Counted from the stretch's first letter, positions 45,101-57,900 are shown. The stretch: 64,000 nt of DNA from Gonatopus flavifemur (GCA_018340375.1 JAFFJZ010000001.1:56412001-56476000), one strand, 5' to 3'. The notes: generated by a model not told the origin, from the sequence alone. A program made the numbers and translations.

Positions 45101-48100
45101 GTAAGAATACTTGTGAGTTTTTGTAATGCGTATTGACACGTTTCTTTCCAAAACAGTTTTCAGGGAATGAAGTTTATTTCACGATCTGCTTTCCATTTTC
45201 TCATACTTCGAATCACTTTTTCATTTTTCCCTTCACCTATGTACGATATATTCCTTTATTCATAGATCAATTTTCTCTTCCCATTTCTCTTCAATTTTCT
45301 CCCGTTATTCTCGTTCCTCAAAGACTTTCATAGCGTCAGCGAGATTTCCCATTGTGGTCTTTGAGGTTTAGTGGGAATCGGGTGTTAATAAAGGGGTCGC
45401 AAACTGGTCAAACGCTCTAAAAGCGGAGAATCACACGTTCCTCCAAACACGTCTTGCCCTGAAAGCACCAGAATTTGGTGGTCTTGCGGTGGGGAGGAGA
45501 AACTGGGGGATATATGTATACATATATCGCGTGTGTGGGAACAAAAAGAATGTATGCGACTAGGAAAAAGGATTTTCTTTTCTCTCGAAGCAATCTAAGA
45601 TAAAGCGTCGAGACGAAGGAGACGCATACATACTCATGACACCTTCACACGTACACCTTGGTACTTTAGATATATGTTCAAATATCTGTGTGGATACGTG
45701 AAACACTGAAAGACGAAAGGTAGGGACAGTCGATTGAATATTTTTACATGTATGAGATTTTTGTCCTGGCGACGCGATTGGCTGAGTCAAGAGATTCGCA
45801 CTTCCTTTCTCTTCTATCTTCTTTTTGTTTATCCTTTTTTTTCTTCTCCGACAGCTAAACAAAGGGGATGAGAAGAACGGGAAAGAGGCTTGGGAATGCT
45901 CTTCTTCTTCTCCTCCTTCTTCTACTTTTTCTTCTCCTCGTAAAAGGGCTGTATACTTTTTTCGTGCTACGAATTGATTTTGTTGAATAACGTAACAAAG
46001 AAGTTTTATACGTTAAGCTCTCGTCCCAAATGCTCCGATAAAATATCTGCTCGTACGATTTACTATCACCACAAATTTTAATCTATATTTGATAAGAGTG
46101 GTTCATGAATTCGGAAGAATGTATACGTTTACTTGCGTCTACTTATTCGAGCACACAGAACGCTTTCATCTCTTCTGAGAAATCCGTATGTTACGTTTCA
46201 TCTCTCAAGACGTCGACGTATCCTTTTTCTAACACGATCGGTTGGTTGGTACAGTAGTTGTCGTCTAGTCGTCGAGGCACAAACTGAATTCTCTTTCTTT
46301 CTCTCTCACCTCCTTATCCCGTTTTCCCATTTTCCTTTTTTTCCACGATTTCTCCTTCTCGTTCTCCTCAAAACATCCACAAGCCAAACTCTCGCCACCT
46401 CCCTCCCTCCCTCCCTCACCTCTCGTTGCGAAGATTATTGAATTTCTTGTCATTTCCAGAAGAAATATGCTCTATTTACTTTAGCGCGGTATAAGGGCTG
46501 TTTTACTCGCGGTGGATGTGTAAAAAGAGAATATGAGAAATATACGAGTGGAGAAAGAACACAACTTCCTGGCAATCGCAATTTTCTGTTCTCCTCTCGT
46601 ATCATGATATTTCCTTTTTTTTGTTGCCCAGCTGAGAAAGATGAATCAGATCTCATAAAATTATTCAAAACCAATGAATAAAGTCCTCGTTAAAAATGTT
46701 AGAACAACAATTTTCATCGTCTTGAATTTCACGTAAAAAAATTCACAACATCCAACTCGACAGAGTTGTTATATCATCACGATGAAATTCTAATTCCGTA
46801 TGAGTTTCACATATACTCGTGTTGTAAAGCACGTCACTTTCTCAAAACATCTTATTTCTGAAACGTTCTCTGTTGCTCAACCTACTCGTTAGTCACCAAC
46901 GAATTTACCTTTTCTATCCATTTTACCCACCGCATTTTCCTCTCGCCGTACCCTCGGCGAGCCTCATTTTATCTCGGGATTGTTTTATCCGTTTAAAAAT
47001 ATGACGAAGAAAATACCGAACCATCCTATTTTCGAAATGTTTATTCTGCGTAGAGAAAAGAGTAACAAATAACATTTGAATCAAAAACAAAATGATATTT
47101 CATCAGAATCAATTTCTGTTTGATTTGGCGTCATATGTGAAAAAGGGAAAAGAGGGAAACACGGTACGCAGTAGGTACTGTGACCCGATCAATGTTCCGA
47201 ATCGCACAGAATAACACAAACATTGGTCAAAGGCGGTTCTTCGACGAGCACGATCAGGGATTTACACACCCTTCCCACACCCATTCCCTGTTGTTTTCTG
47301 GACCACATCCACAACAAATATTCAGCGCGTGCGCCTGAAACGGGATTTTCATAAATTTATGGAACCGACTCATGGGTTTGAGCTATCCATACCATTCGGT
47401 CCTTTTCGTTTCGTTTCACAGGTCATTGATTTCTTTCCCTTAACACGTTCCAAAACATTTCTCCTGAGGATCGAATGGTTTTCACATTCCAATTTTATGC
47501 ATCGCAACTTCACTTTTTACGAATGGGAACAGATGAGAACGCATCGAGGTATAACTGGAACCGCCCGATAGTTGTCATTATTTTTCTTTTATACACGATT
47601 CATGGGGGACGTGTTTGTTACATAATCTGATTGAAACTGATATATCGTACATTGATTTTTTACTCTGAATTATGATTCTGATGATGAGATAAAGCGGGGA
47701 AGAGCAAGACCATACATTCATAAAAAAAATCTACGGACAGATCATGAAAACCAATTTATAGCGCTCTTCGTGGCACTTCCTGGGCTTTGAATGCTCTCAA
47801 CCGCTATTGATTCATATAATTCAAAAAAGCGATTGGAAAAATCATAGCATCTCCTATGAGTCGTTGAAATTGAACGATGTTTCTTTATGTTTTGATATCC
47901 TTGTGATGAAGTATGGAATTTTTTGTACCAATTATTCGCATGATTTCAATCATTACTTTCTTACAAATAACCCCTCCGAACGGGGATTTTTTTTTACAAG
48001 TACTTTATACTCTCCTTCACATTCAGAAGCGATCAATAGACTTGAAATGACCGTTATAATTTGATGAATGCTTGAATGAACGACCTCGCTTACATGGTTC

Positions 48101-49422
48101 GGTTTTCATCGAAACAGCACTGAAGGCGCAGGCATTTCAACGTAATACAGAAAAGTCGTTCGTCTCGACTCCTTACCATGCGTTAGCGTTTAGTCAACTT
48201 TTGCAACTCTTTGATGTTTAATTCAATTAAAAGCTTTTTCACGTAAGTCAATGTGCGAAGAGTGGATGAAAAAGAGAAAACCCAAACGAAAAAGAAATGA
48301 TCCGAGCTTTCAGATATTGAATCTGTCAATTCGTCATTTTTAACTCTCGTGCGTTCCTCGAACAGAATTTCATCGATTTTTTTCTTGTTCAAAGCGATTG
48401 AGGTTTAATTAATTTTTCCTGTTTGTACATGCAAAAGAATTACTTGTCATATTCGCCACAATTTAGAATAAAATTTGGAATAGGGACAACTTTAGTTAGA
48501 ATTACCACAATTCTTTTTGAACTCAATCAACAGGACTTTTTCAGGAATTTCCAGAACAATCGATTGAAAAGGTCCAGGAGTGTGGCAATTTTGTTTCATT
48601 GTGCATTTTTAAGGATGAGATGAGCTTGTTAGATGTCGAATGAAGAGGTAGAGACATCAACATGTATACAGGGTTGCAAATTTGCAAGTGCACTTCTTAA
48701 GAAAGGTTCTTCTCAAGTCCTATTTATTCTTCATTTCAGAAAACTGCTAATCGATTGGTCTATATCCCACGGGGACGAATTTTTGCAAGTTTCCCATCAA
48801 TTTCCTCCAGCACTTGGTAAAATTTGCAAGTGAAGTTTGAAAAAATCCTTACTCTCGTGACCTATTTATTTTTCATTTCAGAAGACTCAGAATCGATTAA
48901 TCTATACCTTATGAAAACAAATTTTCGCAAATTCTTCAAAGGCCTGAACCAGAACTTAATAAAATTGACAACCCCGATGATAATACAATATCTGTCTCAT
49001 TTTTCACTCTTCGCAGGTTGTTCGAATATTATTCCATATTACCATTTATTCTCTAAATTTAATAATATGAAAAATATTCCCGATTCTTGATCTGAATTTT
49101 CATGTATCTGCACAATTTTATGATGTTTTTCTCCGACACAGGGGGATAAATCCTCAACTTTAAACCTCCTTCGATACTTTTTCTATTCAAAGTTCGACCA
49201 GCTCGGATTTTGATATCAACTTGTGATTGAATATTATCTATCGATGAAATTTTCCGATCATTCAGATCATATTTTTCACTCCTGCAATGTCTAACGAAAC
49301 TAGATCCAAAGTCTTATGATATTTCAATCAGATTTCACCAAGTAATCGTCATATACGTTTTATGAGACATCTATTTCAAAAGGGACGAAATTTTCAATTT
49401 TCATTTCATCGAGTAGTGATCG
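42139..49422. other. 7.3-kb mainly unique non-coding region
   Basis: No gene is supported on either strand; the longest frames (about 100 codons) are T- or A-rich and match nothing recognisable. There is a (CA)n tract at 44927 and pyrimidine belts at 45.0-45.3 and 46.3-46.4 kb. GTTATCA-type repeats are absent and no MITE pair was found, so this looks like an old intron or intergenic block spared by the elements that fill 19-27 and 53-61 kb. Confidence 0.4.
44927..44946. repeat. (CA)n microsatellite
   Basis: About nine CA units followed by a short TA run. Confidence 0.9.
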
Positions 49423-50275
49423 ATGAACGAAGTGAAGGAACAAGTGCAATTGAAATTACAGATTCAATATGAAAATGTAAGCATGTTGAGATTTGCGGAT
49501 GACATAGCTATATTAGCTACGAGTGGTGCTGAGTTAGAAAATACTCTCAACACTATGAAAAAAATATTACTAGACAAATATTGTATGAATATAAATAAGG
49601 ACAAAACAAAATTCATGATTTGTACAACAGCGAACACATCGAGAAGAACGAAAATCAAAATAGATGCAGAGACAATTCAGCAAGTCAAAGAATTTAAATA
49701 TCTAGGGAGCATAATTACAGAAAACGGTAAAAGCGAAAAAGATATAAGAGCAAGAATAGCACAAGGGAAACAGGCTTTCCACCAAAAGAAACAGTTACTA
49801 TGTTCGAAGAATATTAGCTTAGCAGTAAGGAAGAAATTCTTGAAGAGTTACGTTTGGAGCACAGCATTATATGGTTGCGAAACTTGGACAATTGGAAAAA
49901 CGGACCAACGAAGACTCGAAGCTTTTGAAATGTGGTGTTATAGAAGGATGCTTAGAGTAAAGTGGATAGAGAGAGTGAAAAATGAAGAAGTACTCGAGAA
50001 GGTAAATGAAAAAAGAAGTCTTTTGAGATGGGTCGTGAAAAGAAGAAGTAATCTGATAGGACACACATTGAGGCATGATAGCTTATTGAAAACAATATTG
50101 GAAGGAAAAATGTATGGTAAAACTCGAAAAGGTAGACCTAGATCAAGTTATATGAAGCAAATTATACAAGATAAGGGTTGCCGTAGATATGCAGAAATTG
50201 AGCGGTTAGCGGATAATAGACAGGGTTGGAGGATTTCATCAAACCAATCATAAGACTGATTACTTCATGATGACG
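49420..50275 (+). mobile_element. 5'-truncated RTE-like LINE
   Basis: This is the 3' portion of a non-LTR retrotransposon: part of the reverse transcriptase and the C-terminal domain, a very short 3' UTR, and an end near TTCATGATGAC. A second copy at 53798-54357 (- strand) ends TTCATGATGATGA at the same point. ATGA-rich tails of this kind are common for RTE-clade elements. In-frame stops just before 49423 mark the truncation. No target duplication could be read. Confidence 0.8.
49423..50253 (+). pseudogene. Non-LTR reverse transcriptase, C-terminal part
   Basis: An open frame of 276 codons begins in the reverse transcriptase palm. LRFADDIAIL contains the FADD active-site box, followed by INKDKTKFM (the thumb-side conserved Lys motif) and FKYLGSIITENG. 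Then come SYVWSTALYGCETWTIGK, FEMWCYRRMLRVKW, and GHTLRHDSLL with RKGRPRSSYMKQI, the C-terminal block typical of RTE-like endonuclease/reverse transcriptase proteins of insects. The endonuclease domain, the fingers and the first palm motifs are missing. There are no internal stops or frameshifts, so the insertion is not very old. The exact clade is inferred from motif style, not from a search. Confidence 0.85.
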
Positions 50276-50896
50276 AGTAATGATCGTGGAATAAAATTTA
50301 AACTTGAAGAAAATGCTTCTTTTGATGGATATCGGTAACAGGTATGTTGCATTCTGCATTTGGATAACATATTCGGATCAAGTTTCAAGCTCCAGATATT
50401 CAATTGAAATACGAATATCGCAGTTTTTATTCAAAAATGCAATTTCAAGTTTTTCAGGATGAAAAGAATGATTTCAGGTCTTTTCCAGGATTCAAGAAGC
50501 GATCATGGTTTTCCAGGATATTTCCAAGATTTAAGGATATTTAAGGAGTAGACACCCTGCAAAATTTACCGCAGACTTTTTTCCGTGTACGAATGCAATG
50601 ATAGCAATGAATTGATAAGAATTAGTACTTTGTAAATTTTGAAAGAGTTGTAGGTTCACGAACCGTGTGCTTGCTTTGTTAATGAAGAAACGCGTATCAT
50701 TCTAAATTGTTAGATCAGTTATTCATTGTCCATTGACATCAATTTATCTATCGATACTCATTCGATCATCCCATCCTAATGATCCTACCAATAATAATCA
50801 AATGTGGCCCATTAGAAACCCGATATCATCACTTTTTCAATAATCCAATTCACTTTGCCTCTATCAGTTTCACATTCGTTCCCTCCTCTCTTTTGG

Positions 50897-50898
<2 letters not shown>

Positions 50899-50937
<39 letters not shown>
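50899..50937. repeat. (TA)19 microsatellite
   Basis: The longest simple repeat of the window: about 19 TA units followed by a short CA run. It will be length-variable and difficult to assemble. Confidence 0.92.
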
Positions 50938-50945
<8 letters not shown>

Positions 50946-52224
50946 TATGAGCTGATACACAAGAATCATTTTCCGGCCAATCGTTTCACGCGTGAACCGT
51001 TCGGACATGACAATGTCATTCCCCTCCCGTACATCATCATTTCCAAAACTATCGAAGTGGAAAAATATAAAATTCAAAATTCATATCACAGGACTCTCCT
51101 TCTTTCACGTATAACAGAAAAAAAGCTTTCGATTTCCTTCCGTTAGAAAACATGAAGAAAATCACAAGATTCGAGTCTGTCTTTCGAATATCCTTCTTCC
51201 TTTTTCATCTTCATTTCCTGACCCTCTTCTTTTCTTTCTCTTTTCCCCTGTCCCTGCGGGACTTTTGGTCCCTCGTGAAGTTTACATGCCTGAGTGAATA
51301 TGATTTTTTACCCATCACCTACCCACGTCTCTTGTGTAAAGATTTCCGACGCGAGTGTCGGTGAGATGGGATATGTCCGCGATATCATTTTACAAGAACC
51401 GACCCATGATACGGGTATCCGTATACATAGCTGTCATCTGAGTTTAGTAGATATCCACATATGGTGGCAGGGTTTCAACGAATAAGTTATATCTTTTGTG
51501 TGAAAAATGTTTTTTCTTCAGGAAATACGTCGTACGACGTGGTGTGTATCTATCTGAAATCAAGTGAAAGAAGTATTTGAATGATTCCATAACGCAACGA
51601 ATCATGATGAATACATTTAGATTAACGTGTAGAAAAAATTCACATCCTCTTCGAGATTCATAGAAACGATGACTGGGATTCTCTGGGATCTTCGAGATGT
51701 TTAAATGTGATTAATAGAATCCCATGTTCACTTATTACATCTTGGGTTAGATTTATTTGGATACTTTTTTTGAATTGTTTTCTCAAACGTCATAATGATT
51801 CTGTGAATTACATACGGACCTCTCGAGGAGGGCGAATAACCGAAACGCGTTAATGAGGCAGAACATGAAAACCGTATCCACTAATTTAGCTTGGATGATT
51901 AAGTGTTCAACCTCGTTATATTAAATTTAGCATGAGTCGTAGAGATATTCGGTTCAAGTGAGATAAGTTTGGTTGTATATTGAATAACGTTGGTCCCTGT
52001 ATTTCGCAGCAATCGGGAATTGATGCGGCAATAGAATAGATATATAGGAATGCAGTCGAGAGACAAAGCAAACAAGAATGCGATTCTGAAATTGGAATTG
52101 TGACAAATATACATTCTAAATAGAGCCGAGTCAATTAAAAGCTCAAGTAAATTTAACGGGAGGAAAATATTTGAGTAATCGATGTGTCAAAAGTTTACGT
52201 GCGAGAAACAAATTCTTATTCCTG

Positions 52225-52260
52225 TATATAAGCCGAATCACATTATTCACTTCCAGTCGT
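52225..52260 (+). promoter_or_regulatory. Candidate core promoter: TATA box and initiator
   Basis: TATATAAG at 52225-52232 and CCAGTC around 52253-52258, whose A is at 52255, are 30 bp apart, the spacing of a canonical TATA/initiator promoter in arthropods. The downstream 70 bp is purine-rich. The first ATG (52328) opens only 22 codons. No gene can be tied to it; it could be an alternative or long-intron transcript start. Confidence 0.3.
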
Positions 52261-53020
52261 AGAGGGGTAGGAGAAAGAAAGGCGTAGTGAAAGTCGAGGG
52301 AAGATTTATTTTTCTAGATCATTCCGATGCTTGTATCAACTAGTGACACATGTCACACGCGTGTCTATTTTTCTTCCATCCACTCCATTCGTTAAACTTC
52401 GAAACTTTTATACGAAAAGAAAAACATTTGTTTATATAAGATGCAACTTTGGAACTCAACACATCTGTTACGATGCCTTCTCATATACCGTGATAACACA
52501 AAGTATGAAAGAAGATAGGATCCATTCATAGCGTATCTATATACTCTATTCTCGGTTGCGTTGTAGGAACATGGTATATGTATTCTTAATACCATTAGTC
52601 ACACGTGTTACCTGAATGCCACACATTGAGATGGAACGTTCTATAGATTTCGACTTGGGATTTGCCGGGTATGTAAGTTCAAAATCATAGAATCTCTGCT
52701 CTCCGTGTGGAAGGAAAATGAGAAAAAAATTCAGTGTGACCGGTACCAGACGGACAATGAAGTATATTGACTTTCTTATAAGTGTAATATAGATTTGAAG
52801 CTGCACAAGGAAGATTTGGGAAGAAACTTTTCCATTTTTTCAATTCAAATAAAATAATTGTTGATCTATATGGAACGAAAAGAAGTAATGAATGCTGTGA
52901 ATCACAATGGCCCATGTGGAAATCACCAGAGTTGGCAAATGGTCTGGTAGTGACAAAGTTATATTTGCCAGACACCGACGGAAACTATTGTTTTCATTCA
53001 GCATCACTACTATTTTTTAA

Positions 53021-53236
53021 CATATTCTTAGAGTTCGAATCGTTTACAGACACGAAATGAAAATTCAAACTCACCAAGTCTGGGGAATCATCGGTGTTTA
53101 TATTTTCTAATCGACTCCTTGAAACTAAAAACATCGTTCAAAGAATGTATCGCAAGATTTTGGACCTTCAACGACTGAGTATTTCGTTATTCAATTATCA
53201 CTTCGTTTCAATAAACGATTCAAACTTGCGCAACAT
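53021..53236. mobile_element. GAAGTTTGAATCG MITE, copy D
   Basis: CATATTCTTAGAGTTCGAATCG-like left end (decayed) and a right end reading, inverted, ATGTTGCGCAAGTTTGAATC; about 216 bp. The interior keeps AATGTATCGCAAGATTTTGGA-like sequence found in the other copies. Confidence 0.65.
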
Positions 53237-53329
53237 TTTTTAACTGGCATTCCACGTTTCGCACGGAAAAAAATAATTAGCTATTATTTAGATGGCTAGA
53301 AATTAGCTATTTTTTAGCTATCACAGCTA

Positions 53330-53589
53330 CACTGAGAAAAATAAAATGTGAAAATAACCTCTATTTCGTATATTTTTCACCCGTCAGATAATGAAAACTG
53401 AAGCCAGCCTTTCAAAAGTGGAAAGTACCTTTTCAATGTTGAATTTCACCGTACATTCTGTTTGATTCGCCAAAAAGATGGTATTTATCACCTAGCTCAT
53501 GGTAATAATAACCAAAATAATGTATTTTTCACCGTCAAATACATTACTATATTGAAACATGATTTCTACAATGCAGATTTTTCTCAGTC
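53330..53589. mobile_element. CACTGAGAAAAATAAAATG MITE, TA flanks
   Basis: 260 bp. Left CACTGAGAAAAATAAAATG, right GATTTTTCTCAGTC (last base changed); TA at 53328-53329 and 53590-53591. It sits inside the AGCTA-word element. It is non-coding. Confidence 0.65.
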
Positions 53590-53797
53590 TACTCATTCAG
53601 AGCATTAGCAGCTAGGAATGTAGCTGCTGTAGCGAAAATTCAGCAGCTGAATTAGTTGACTATCCAAATATCAATCACAAAATCAGCGTAGTTACAGCTA
53701 TGATATCCTACTGTGGTAACTAAAGAATACTTACAGCTGTAATTATTTCAGCTATGACAGTGAAAGAAGGGTGATAAAAAAGTGAGTAGCTGTCACA

Positions 53798-54357
53798 TCA
53801 TCATCATGAAGTAATCAGTCCTATGACTGGTTTGATAAATCCTCCAACCCTGCCTATTATTCGCTAACCGTTTATATATAACTTCATATAACTTGATCTA
53901 GGTCTACCTTTTCGAGTTTTACCATACATTTTTCCTTCCAATACTGTTTTCAATAAGCTATCATGCCTTAATGTGTGTCCTATCAGATTACTTCTTCTTT
54001 TCACGACCTATCTCAAAAGACTTCTTTTTTCATTTACCTTCTCAAGTACTTCTTCATTTTTCACTCTCTCTATCCACTTTATTTTAAGCATCCTTCTATA
54101 ACACCACATTTCAAAAGCTTCGAGTTTTCTTTGGTCCATTTTTCCAATTGTTCAAGTTTCGCAACCATATAATGCTGTGTTCCAAACGTAACTCTTCAAG
54201 AATTTCTTCCTTACTGCTAAGCTAATATTCTTCGAACATAGTAACTGTTTCTTTTGGTGGAAAGCCTGTTTTCCTCGTGCTATTCTCGCTCTTATATCTC
54301 TTTGACTTTTACCGTTTTCTGTAATTACGCTTCCCAGATATTTAAATTCTTCTCATT
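53798..54357 (-). mobile_element. 5'-truncated LINE copy with 8-bp duplication
   Basis: This - strand copy matches the 3' 0.5 kb of the LINE at 49420-50275, from the FKYLG region to the ATGATGATGA tail. CTGTCACA is present directly on both sides (53790-53797 and 54358-54365), consistent with target-primed insertion. The reading frame is broken by point changes (AGTACTTGAGAAGG region near 54040 still reads in one frame). No promoter or endonuclease is included, so the copy is dead on arrival. Confidence 0.85.
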
Positions 54358-54549
54358 CTGTCACAACTATCTCATTTTTTTGCAACAGATTTCAAACATA
54401 ATATTGGTTTGCGGGGATAGACAATCTTGGGCCAATATTGAATCGATACTATTCAGACAAGGTTGAAATGCCAGAGTTCTACTCTAATCAGCGCACGTAT
54501 AGATGAACAATGCTATACTGGCCCTTGTATATAAAATTATATCATCATG

Positions 54550-55618
54550 CACGGAAAAAAAGGACTTAGGCATATGAGCTATTTTTGCGTAGTTGTATAA
54601 GAGATAGTTGTGATAATAAATCAAATATCTGTCTGAAATAGTTCGTGAGTTCTCACAACTATTTCTAATATTTGTCACAAGTGAATTATATAGTTGTGAA
54701 AAAGTAGCTGATCGAATAAGAGAAATAGCTACCTGATCTACTTTACTTTGAGATAGTTCGTGGAGCTACTTCCCATTGCTCTCATCGTTACGCACGTAGT
54801 TCCTGCAGCAATGTGAATTTTGTTGAAAACAATCGAAACGCGGTGAACTCTCGCGTTATTCATTGAGGTTACCTGTCGTGGTTACCGTGTATATATTTCA
54901 TTTTATAATATTTTCAATACATATTCGTGTCAAATTACTAATTTTCAAAAACCTCGTATGTCCAATTTTATTTTCGGAATTAAATGACTGATTATTTGTA
55001 GAATGATAAATCCTCTTTATGTATACTCTGAGTATATGAAAATACACAATCAAAACGATCAAAACATATCCAAGGCTTTTTTTACGATGTAATCAGCGTT
55101 GTCGGTTTAGCTGCGATCATTAAGGCATAGGTTAGGTAGATTTAGGTATAGCGTATAGGTAGGTTATGACAGGGGTTCGAAACCCGAGGTAAGTTAACAT
55201 TGGAACTTGAATGTTTCAACCACCTCCTCCCAAATCTATATGCATTGAACAAATATCACAATCGAAAATAAATTTTTTTTCGAAATTTACAATTAAATGT
55301 TGCAAAGAGTCGACGAGCACGTGCAGAAATAATAGAAGATCTTAACCTTAAACATCAAAACCGGCACTGAAAATTTCTCTTTTCAATTAATAAAATAGTT
55401 CATCGGCCTACATATATCGTCACACTTGATATTTTATGTAGATCCTGCATCTTAGAAAAGTAGTTGTAACAACTACTCGAGTTGATATCCCGACAATCTG
55501 GGGTACATCTAACAAAAGTACCTGCCACAACTACTTTCGCAGCTGGTCGAAAATCGTCTACGTAAAGTAGTTGGAACAGCTAATTATTAGTTGGGAGAAC
55601 TATTTTTCTTTCCCCGTG
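54550..55618. mobile_element. CACGGAAAAAAAGGAC element, TG duplication, AGTTGT words
   Basis: Ends CACGGAAAAAAAGGAC and TTTTTCTTTCCCCGTG with TG on both sides (54548-54549, 55619-55620). 1069 bp. Both flanks repeat AGTTGT/ACAACT and AGTAGCT words (for example TCACAACTATTTC, GTAGTTGTAACAACTACT); the centre (54.8-55.4 kb) is unique AT-rich DNA with no coding capacity. Related arms flank the large nest at 57423-61277. Confidence 0.7.
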
Positions 55619-55760
55619 TGCCGTCTTTTTGTCAGTTTTTGGCGCTTCGGTAGCTTTTGATGCGCCAATATTAGCAACTCCGGCAGCAGTACTGAACCAG
55701 TTATGGACCAATGTTTCTCTTTCCACTTGGGGATCCACTAAGTTTCATCCAGGGTTCATC

Positions 55761-56015
55761 CCCTGACAGCAAAAATTGTAGTACAACTGTTGCTCCACCA
55801 GTTTGTGTTTCCTTGTTGGAGGATTGTTTGATCTCACGTGTCATAGCTCCATGTATCCAAACATCTTCGCAGCATCATGACAACAACGTTTCAAGTTTGC
55901 TACATGTTGTTGCGCATTCGGCGATGCGACCTCCCAGCAACTTCCTAACAACAAACGGTTGCTCCGTGATGTTGGGAAGTTGTTGCGAATTTTTCTAGCA
56001 CTTTGCTGTATGGGT
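55761..56015. mobile_element. Possible CCC...GGG element with CAACAA words
   Basis: Ends CCCTGACAGC and, inverted, CCCATACAGC; the interior repeats AACAACTT, TTGTTG and CAACTGTTGCTCC in both orientations. The outer dinucleotides do not match (TC, TT), so boundaries are tentative. A 95-codon frame across it has no recognisable domain. Confidence 0.4.
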
Positions 56016-57422
56016 TCCATGTGTTCTCATTTGTTTTTGATCGATTGCAGTCGTTCCCTGCAATCAGTACTGTCTTCTTTTAGATCAGACACCCATAGAT
56101 CAACCGGAATTTGAAATTCCAAAGGCTGATTCGAATTTATTTGATCCTATTCACTTGAAAAGAAATGTGTTTCTATCTCTATTCACTCTTTCACACTTAT
56201 TATCTTCATCAGAATGATATATATATATATATATTATTAGACGTGTGTGTATAGTTGTACACACTATAGGAGGAAGAGTGTACGCGTACAATGGAGGAAA
56301 AAAAATAATGAAGAGAGAAACACAGAAGAGGGTAGAAAAAAAAGGAGAAGCGAAGCAAAGAGAAGGAAAATTCTCTCGCATTCAAGGATGACTCAATTCT
56401 TGGCACGTGAGTATGCCACGCGTGTGATTACAACATCAAGACAGCATAACTCTTTGCATCCTTGCACAAGTGTCATCCACATGAGAGATACAAGAGACTC
56501 TTGGCCCTCGCGTATCCGTGGGAAGAGTATATAATGATCATACATAATTGTGTGTACACGTGTTTCGCGTTTGGAGAATTTTTTCTTTTCTCTTCTCATT
56601 CTCCATGTATCGTCATTAGGATTCACCATTTCATACGCTTATATATCGATGTACGTGTATGTAACCACGTACATATATGTATTTATATACTTATGAGCGT
56701 ATAAATACCGTTGACATACGACGTATGAAATCACGATTGTCACGGGGCGACGAAATATTGTTCTTTGACGAGATTAGAGTCAGCTTCTATCGAAGAGAGT
56801 GCCAAAAATCATTTTTCGCGAATCCAATCTTCCATTGTGGCACATTTGTTCATCCATTGTTCATACAAAGTCTAGTCCGATGTGAAATTTTATTTGGAAA
56901 CACCTTAAAAATCTTGAGTTCTCATATTTTGAGTCACTTTCAAACCCTCAATTATTGTGGGAAAATTCTCACCGCTTTGGAAAATCGAAGGAATTTCAGG
57001 CGCCTCTCTCCTTCGAGATCGTTACAACCGCGTCATGTTTATTTAGAGACACGTAAATGAATGTAAATACATTGTACAACTGGCGCTACCGTCTTCCCTG
57101 AATTTCATAACAAATTCATTCCGAACTCCCATGTAGACAGTCTTACGTTAGGAATATTCAAATTTACATAAAATCGAACACTGGAATCGATAATTGAGTG
57201 TATTTAATTCCATGTATACGTTACTCCAATAATCGTTGAAGGTGAGTCAACTACAGGGCTATAGGGTTCTCGCAGAACCTGGAATTTCAACACAATTAAG
57301 CAATCAGGAATATCTGTTGAGTAGTACGTGCAGTAAAGGAGAAGAAAATCGAGGATATGTGAATTCTGATCCATTGCTCAACATTTTATTGTGCCCTTAC
57401 AATATTCTGTATGCAAATCATT
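56016..57422. other. Non-coding stretch
   Basis: Contains a (TA)n tract at 56217-56234, a polypurine belt at 56290-56380 and TATGTA-rich DNA near 56640-56710. Frames of up to 127 codons have no recognisable domains. Confidence 0.4.
56217..56234. repeat. (TA)9 microsatellite
   Basis: Nine TA units. Confidence 0.85.
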
Positions 57423-57900
57423 CGTGATCAAAGAAAAAAACAGTACTTGCAGCAGTTACCCCTTATGGAAAAACCCAATATCGGAATTACATCGTTAAAT
57501 CATCAGTAGTAATTATACTATCCGAAATCTATCGTGTTGTTTCATTATCGTTCAAGTCCGATAAAAATACGATATCTACGATAGTTATCCAATGTGAACC
57601 CGATACAGTGATCTATCGGGAAATCATCGCCTAGCTGATTAGTTTTATATCGGATAATTATATCGTAGACGTCGTATTCTTATCGGACTTGTCTGATAAT
57701 GAAACAACACGATTGATTTTGGAAAGTAATAATACAACTGATGCTTGAACGATGAAATCCCGATATCGGAGTTTCTCTCAAGGGAATCACGTGGTTGATT
57801 TTCGACCTTCTACGAAAAGTAGTTATAGCAACCACTTACACTGAGAGAAAATCTTATGGTGACTGTAACTTAGACGTTTCAACTAAATATTCTTAATGAC

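Larger units (their letters stand above)
50276..53020. other. Mainly unique non-coding region
   Basis: A long TA tract lies at 50899 and a candidate core promoter at 52225. Just after the LINE (50276-50560) the phrase TTTTCAGGATTTCAAG-type words recur (TTTCAGG, TTCCAGGAT), perhaps a decayed repeat. No gene is supported. Confidence 0.35.
53262..54400. mobile_element. AGCTA-word element broken by two insertions
   Basis: It opens CACGGAAAAAAATAATTAGC and contains TTAGCTATCACAGCTA and ATTAGTTGACTATCCAAATAT like the element at 61431-61613. It is interrupted at 53330-53589 by a MITE and at 53798-54357 by the LINE. The right terminus is not clear; the end given is approximate. Confidence 0.45.

Noticed and set aside
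55130..55165. TTAGG-like words (insect telomere repeat)
   Set aside because: There are only a few broken units with different spacing; not a telomeric array.
55105..55195. GGGGTTCGAAACCC resembling a tRNA B box, with a possible A box upstream
   Set aside because: The palindrome alone explains the match; the A box is poor and no cloverleaf can be drawn.
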